From contig NC_133327.1 in NCBI RefSeq assembly GCF_042186555.1, positions 329,476,495 through 329,540,494 of the forward strand: a DNA stretch of 64,000 bases, read 5' to 3'. Shown piece by piece: positions 59,211 to 64,000 of the stretch. The position numbers and the translations under genes were made by a program. Within the stretch, counting starts at the first letter, position 1, and every line of letters starts with the position of its first letter. The notes below the pieces were generated by a model. The model searched no databases, had not been told where the DNA came from, and saw only the letters and a program-made list of their open reading frames with translations. This stretch comes from Aquarana catesbeiana. Lineage: Eukaryota > Chordata > Amphibia > Anura > Ranidae.

Positions 59211-59667
59211 TGACAGGTGCACTTTTTGGGGTTACTGTGGTGACTGTTGGGTGACAGGTGACAATGGGTGGGGCAATGGGACAAGTGTTGTGCTTGGTGC
59301 ATACAATACACACAGATCGGTAACTCACTGCTCCTGGTTCTTCTCTCCTCTCACTGGAAACGGTGTGTGAGGAGAGAAGAGCTGGTAACAGCTAGTTACT
59401 GCTCTGTGTTTACACACGATCGCGCGCATGCCCTGTTTAAATGGACGGACGTTATATGACGCCCGCCCAGAACGAGAGCCGCGGCGCCTGGCCGTTATAT
59501 GACGGCCGGCGGGCGGCAAGTGGTTAAAGAGGTAACAATGTTAATAGTACTAAGCAAGTGAATAAAGATATTGGGGTCAGCAAAATTATCTGGAAAATGA
59601 TTAGCGGGCTTAGAGCAAACGTCTTAAGCTGACTAGTGACAATAACACTAGAAGAGAACCCCTAGTC

Positions 59668-59803
59668 CAGTGATGGCGAACCTTGGCACCCCAGATGTTT
59701 TTGAACTACATTTCCCATGATGCTCATGCATTCTGCAGTATAGCTGAGCATCATGGGAAATGTAGTTCCAAAACATCTGGGGTGCCAAGGTTCGCCATCA
59801 CTG
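59668..59803. mobile_element. Palindromic hAT MITE with exact 8-bp duplication
   Basis: 136 bases starting CAGTGATGGCGAACCTTGGC and ending in its inverse. Flanked by CCCTAGTC at 59660-59667 and 59804-59811. The two halves are nearly perfect complements. Confidence 0.95.
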
Positions 59804-59929
59804 CCCTAGTCAAATGATCTTAAAGAGGAACTGCAGTCTGCTCACATAATTTGTAATAAAAAATTTTTTTGCCATTCTGAAGCTTCCCTCCAACCACTCT
59901 GCATATTATTTTATTTATACAGTAAAACC

Positions 59930-60408
59930 TTGGTTTGAAAGTAACTTGGTTTGAGAGCACTTTACAAGACAAGCAACATTTTTTAATACATTTTGACTTG
60001 ATATACAAGCGATGTCTTGATATACAAGTAGCGTCATGTCACAACTGAGTATAAAAGAGAAGAGAGGCACCTCTAAGTGTAGCAATATGGTTACATTTAA
60101 TGAAGGTAAAACATTTATCAACATATTCTCTTCTCTTTTATACTCTGTAGCTCCTGTTGGAGTTAGCTTCTAATCCCCTTGTGGAAGCTGTCATTTGTGG
60201 AGGGATATTTTATGGTTACACAACTTATCACATTGCTATACTTGTTTTATATGGATTATAAACTGAAGGATTTATGAATAAATGGTTGTGGAACAAATCA
60301 TTTGAATTTCCATTATTTCTTATGGGGAAATTCGCTTTGATATACAGGTGCTTTGGATTACAAGCATGTTTCCGGGACGAATCATGCTCGCAATCCAAGG
60401 TTTTACTA
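59930..60408. mobile_element. pogo/Tigger-like MITE
   Basis: Left end CAGTAAAACCTTGGTTTG, right end inverse (CCAAGGTTTTACTA), flanked by TA. Inner repeats (ACTTGGTTTGAGAGCAC; CAAGACAAGCA; GATATACAAG) are typical of Tigger termini. A hairpin of AAAAGAGAAGAG type lies in the middle. No transposase. Confidence 0.8.
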
Positions 60409-61210
60409 TACTGTGATTCTGTACTTGCCAAATATGCTGCAGAAATCTCCTCCCACTGAGTCTGGCTGCATCCATTTTAACTGTGGGCAGCTGAAGCTGC
60501 TGCCTGTTCACTGCCTGGATTTACACACAGAGGCACACCTCCAGCTCTGCAACCCTGCAGCTTTCATTAGCCCTCTTATGACTCATCCCCTCTCTCTTCC
60601 TGGCAAACTCTCCTAGAGTGAGAGAGAGCTGTGCATGTTGTCATAAGCCTAGGCTTTTTACCAGACAAGAAACAGGAAGTGGGCTGTATAAGGTATTTAC
60701 TGGCAGAAACAAAAAGGTTGTACTATCCAAAGTTGAAACGACAAGGGCAGAAGATTTAATAGATGGAAAGATGAAAAAATGACTGAAGGTCTGCTCTAAG
60801 GTGAAAAATCAATCAGACAAGAAAATCTTATATGATTGCTGTTGTTCCCCTTAAATAACAATATGACTTCAGGGACTGTCTTGTTCATAGTCAGTTTTAA
60901 TAGAATATTTATGTAGAATATGACATTTAAACTGTAGTGATGATAAAAATTAAACAAACAAAATGTGTTAATGTCAGAATAAAATGGGATATATTGTATA
61001 CAAGGAAAAGTTTCATCCATAATTAGAACTTTTGCAATCATGAAAATTTGTTCTTTTAAACGATTATGTGGTATAGGAATACAGTATATGAAAGAACAAT
61101 ACATGGTAATGTATAGTATGCTTTATACTTCTACTTCTAAATATGCAATATACTTTTCAATATAAATGTAAATAAACTTTACTTTGCAATAGAAGAAACC
61201 CATTTAATAA
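60409..61210. other. No recognised gene
   Basis: AT-rich DNA without motifs. Confidence 0.45.
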
Positions 61211-61357
61211 GTTGTTTACAAAACCCGGGAATCTGTTCAAGTATCAGGTTTGGATGAAATTGTTAAGGGCCTTTCGTTCGAAGTGAAAAGAAGGGTGCAT
61301 GGTATGTTAATTAATGAAAAGCGTGCGGCAAAACTCATGGACTTGTGCGATAAATTT
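61211..61357 (+). other. Open coding-like fragment cut by a MITE
   Basis: An uninterrupted frame of 49 codons includes QVSGLDEIVKGLSFEVKRR and VHGMLINEKRAAKLMDLCDKF. The composition (charged, helical, few low-complexity residues) looks more protein-like than other open frames here. It ends exactly where the piggyBac MITE begins at TTAA. I do not recognise the family. It could be an exon piece, a retrocopy or an unrecognised transposon ORF. Confidence 0.35.
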
Positions 61358-61359
61358 AA

Positions 61360-62330
61360 CCACTTGCCTACTGGACACTTTTATCCTCTTCCTGCCCAGG
61401 CCAATTTTCAGCTTTCAGCACTGTCACACTTTAAATGACAATTGCGCGGTCATGAGACACTGTACCCATTTAACATTCTTAGCATTTTTTTCACACAAAT
61501 AGAGCTTTCTTTTGGTGGTATTTAATCATCACTGGGTTTTATTTTTTGTTAAACAAACGAATAAAGACAGAAAAAAAAAGTTTCATAGTTTGTTATAAAA
61601 TTTTGCAAACAGGTAATTTTTCTCCTTCACTGATGTGCGATGATGAGGCTGCACTGATGGGCACTGATAGGCTGCACTGCTGAGGTGGCATTGATGGGCA
61701 CTGATAGGTTGCACTGATGGGCACTGATGAGGTGGCACTGGCAGGCACTGATGAGGAGGCACTGATGAGGCTGCACTGATAGGCGGGACTGATGAGCACT
61801 AATAGGTTGCACTGATGGGCTCTGCTAGGCGACACTGAAGGGCACTGATAGGTTGCACTGATGGGCACTGATGAGGTGGCACTGGCAGGCACTGATGAGG
61901 AGGCACTGATGAGGCTGCACTGATAGGCGGGACTGATGAGCACTGATAGGTGGCACTGATGGGCACTGATAGGCAGCACTGGTAGGCAGCACCGATAGGT
62001 GGCACTGATGAGGAGGCACTGATGGGAACTGATTGGCAGCACTGATGGGCACTGATTGGCAGCACTGATGGGCACTGTTGGGACTGCACTAATAATCAGG
62101 ATACTGATAATCAGTGCTCTGATTATCAGTGTTGATGTCCCTTTGACAGAAGCCGGTTATCAGCTCCCTTCTTCTCTCCTCACACTGGGGAAAGAAAAGC
62201 TGATAACCGGCTTGTGTTTAGATCCATGATCAGCTGTCATTGGACACAGCTGATCACGTGGTAAAGGGCCGCTGTGATTGGCCCTTTACCCCCATCAGTT
62301 TGGATCAGTTCCCGTCAACGTGACCACCCA
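61360..62330. mobile_element. piggyBac-type MITE, right end lost
   Basis: Starts after TTAA (61356-61359) with CCACTTGCCTACTGGACAC. Opening block, minisatellite and GC-rich right part as in 26654-27761 (GATCAGCTGTCATTGGACAC). The right AAGTGG-TTAA end is not found. Confidence 0.82.
61630..62090. repeat. Minisatellite (GGCACTGATGAGG type) inside the MITE
   Basis: Units of GCACTGATGGGCACTGATAG and GGCACTGATGAGG. A duplicated higher-order block of about 150 bases is visible (61670-61800 versus 61850-61960). Minus-strand open frames through it are artefacts of the array. Confidence 0.9.
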
Positions 62331-62339
62331 CGTGCTTTC

Positions 62340-63050
62340 TGGAATTGTAAGATACTGAGTTTGACTCACCATATTAGTCACGAGCTCCGGGAGGGTTCCC
62401 TGCCCCTTCACTGCTCCTCTCACCCCTCCTCCATCTTATCTTCTTGACTTATTTCCTTTCCATTTCTTTTACCCCTACTTCACTAAGCCTCAAGGTATTG
62501 TCTGCAGTTTACGTTGGACCGCCACGCTATCTTTTTGTCCCCTGGAGGACTACTTCTGCCTGCCATTACATGCTCTATTTTCAGGAAGTCTTTGCACTGA
62601 CCATTGAATATGATGGTCACTTCAGTAGATCTACCTCATTATAGCCTGGCCTTTTGGCCTGTAATATGGATACACATTAACATCAAGTTCTGCTCTGTAC
62701 ACCAACTTTATCTTGCTCTATAGCCCCCCAAGCTTTTAAAGTGCATGTTATTTAAGTATCTGAATGTTGTAACATGCTTCTTTTTCCTCCTCTGAAGGGG
62801 AACTAAATGTCATAATGGCACCTATATTTTGATGTTGATAAAATCTTGCTGTATACTTGATGAATATTTGACTGTGTAACAGATGGCTAGGTGCATTGAT
62901 GTTCTTTACTCATTATTTTCTTCCTGTAATGTCAATTGTTGTATTTCCTTAACCCTTTCTAATATAAATATTGTGAAAGAAGAGTCTTCAAACAAGATTA
63001 GTTGACTCAATAATGGCATCATTGAATGCTCTGCTGAAGATTGTTCAGAA
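62340..63050. other. No recognised gene
   Basis: Unassigned DNA; short frames without motifs. Confidence 0.45.
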
Positions 63051-63054
63051 CCTC

Positions 63055-63405
63055 TTATGAATGGTTGATCAATAATCCAACCATGCACGGCCAGTTTTAC
63101 AATACCCAAGCCATATGTCAATAGGACTGATAGAATAAATGGCACCAGCAGATTATAGTATGCCAAGTGGGTAAATATTAATTGTTTACTGTGATACAAA
63201 CTGTAGTATGATATGAGGGTACCATAGGATGATTTTTCAGAATTACTTATGAATGTTTGAACAATAATCTAACCATGTATGACCAGTTTTATGACACCCA
63301 GACCATATGTCAATAGGACTGATAGAATGAATGGCATCAGCAGATTTTAGTATGCCAAATGGGTAATTATAAAATTAATATGGTGATACAAATTGCAGCA
63401 TGACC
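63055..63405. repeat. Diverged direct duplication, ~194-bp period
   Basis: Copies at about 63055-63208 and 63249-63405 share CATATGTCAATAGGACTGAT, AGCAGATT and TAGTATGCCAA blocks. Confidence 0.85.
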
Positions 63406-64000
63406 AGCTGAATTTCGATCCATCTATGGGCGTTTCAGTTCATGAGAAGTCAATTTAACAATCAATTTCTCATAAACAGCTTGTTAGAAAATGCTTACTT
63501 TGATCCGCGCTACAGCCAATCGGCTGCAGTGTTAATCAATGTATTCTGATGGCGGGGGAGTCCCATTGTCAGAGTACAATGATACAGCGGGTAGGATTCC
63601 CCCATCCACCTTAAACGTGTAGATGGGGGAATTGGTTCAGTTTTTTTGTTCAGCTTGCTGGCTGTACAAAAAACTGAGCCATGTATGTCTAGCTTTAAGC
63701 ATTTAAAAAAAAAAAACAACTATTTATGGTGTTAAAAGATATCTGATCTCCGAAGAGTATAATTTGTTACCAGATCAAACATGTTTTTTTGTCAAACAAG
63801 CAGCTTTTTCTGCATCTTATCGATGAGAAGAATGTTCCTTTCACACTAATGCGACTTAGGATCCGACTTGTGAGACACAATGTTGCAGAACATGTGAAAT
63901 GCCATGTATCTCTATGAGAGACGTTGGAATTGACACTATTGAAGTCACTGCAATCATGCCATGTCTTATCACTTCAAAATCATATCAAATTCAGACTCCA
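63406..64000. other. No recognised gene
   Basis: Possible MITE edges (CCTTTCACACTAATGCGAC near 63837) but nothing complete. Confidence 0.4.

Larger units (their letters stand above)
54103..59527 (-). mobile_element. Full-length piggyBac transposon, ~5.4 kb
   Basis: TTAA at 54103-54106 and 59524-59527 bounds CCACCTCAATACAGGGCAC on the left and CGGGCGGCAAGTGG on the right. The interior carries subterminal ~390-bp repeats (54755-55600), a transposase pseudogene on the minus strand (56437-58163) and a minisatellite (58180-59210). Its opening block is shared with the MITEs at 11294, 26654, 49225 and 61360, which it (or a sister copy) probably mobilised. Confidence 0.88.

Overview
The window looks like intergenic DNA from a large, repeat-rich anuran amphibian genome, most likely a ranoid frog. 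That is an inference from the repertoire: Tc1, hAT and piggyBac transposons, TTAA-flanked MITEs, Penelope-like elements (PLEs) and long AT microsatellites. I found no host gene I can support. Nearly every coding-like stretch is transposon-derived, and one short unexplained open fragment (61211-61357) is cut by a piggyBac MITE.

Layout. 1-1495: Tc1 element with a fold-back mutation in its transposase. 2480-2740: PLE terminal repeat with a hammerhead-ribozyme-like core. 5.3-6.9 kb: three MITEs. 10991-12811: long inverted repeat split by a piggyBac MITE. 14.7-17.1 kb: hAT end, Tc1 fragment and an L1 ORF2 remnant interrupted by a hAT. 17.7-18.9 kb: PLE GIY-YIG remnant followed by a hammerhead core. 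18905-19771: 867-bp insertion of a 435-bp tandem repeat with a 14-bp duplication. 20807-21194: 164-bp inverted repeats around a third hammerhead core. 21.2-23.0 kb: piggyBac and Tc1 pieces with (TA)n. 23.0-36.2 kb: MITEs, a ZBED-type hAT remnant, another Tc1 and a minus-strand PLE terminal repeat with a decayed hammerhead.

The largest single object is an 11,287-bp hAT transposon (37332-48618). It has an exact 8-bp target duplication and an 869-codon transposase frame broken by only two stop codons. It also carries an approximately 1.9-kb minisatellite of 18-bp units. It sits inside a PLE-derived inverted repeat whose arms flank it (36654-36872 and 48674-48903).

49.2-52.5 kb holds a piggyBac MITE, a long-spaced direct duplication and an AT-rich palindromic MITE. 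54103-59527 is a full-length piggyBac with a frameshifted transposase and a minisatellite beside its transposase 5' end. Its shorter MITE relatives carry a minisatellite sharing the CACTGATGGG motif. The tail (59.6-64 kb) has an 8-bp-TSD palindromic hAT MITE, a pogo/Tigger-like MITE, a truncated piggyBac MITE and a diverged duplication.

The most notable theme is the PLE terminal repeats. They carry the CUGANGA / stem II / GAAA / minimal stem III layout of hammerhead ribozymes and repeatedly occur as long fold-back structures. In one case the fold-back joint coincides with the predicted self-cleavage site. Hammerheads in PLEs are established; the cleavage-site coincidence is what I would check first. 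All coordinates of element edges come from reading by eye, and family names are from memory, without database searches.
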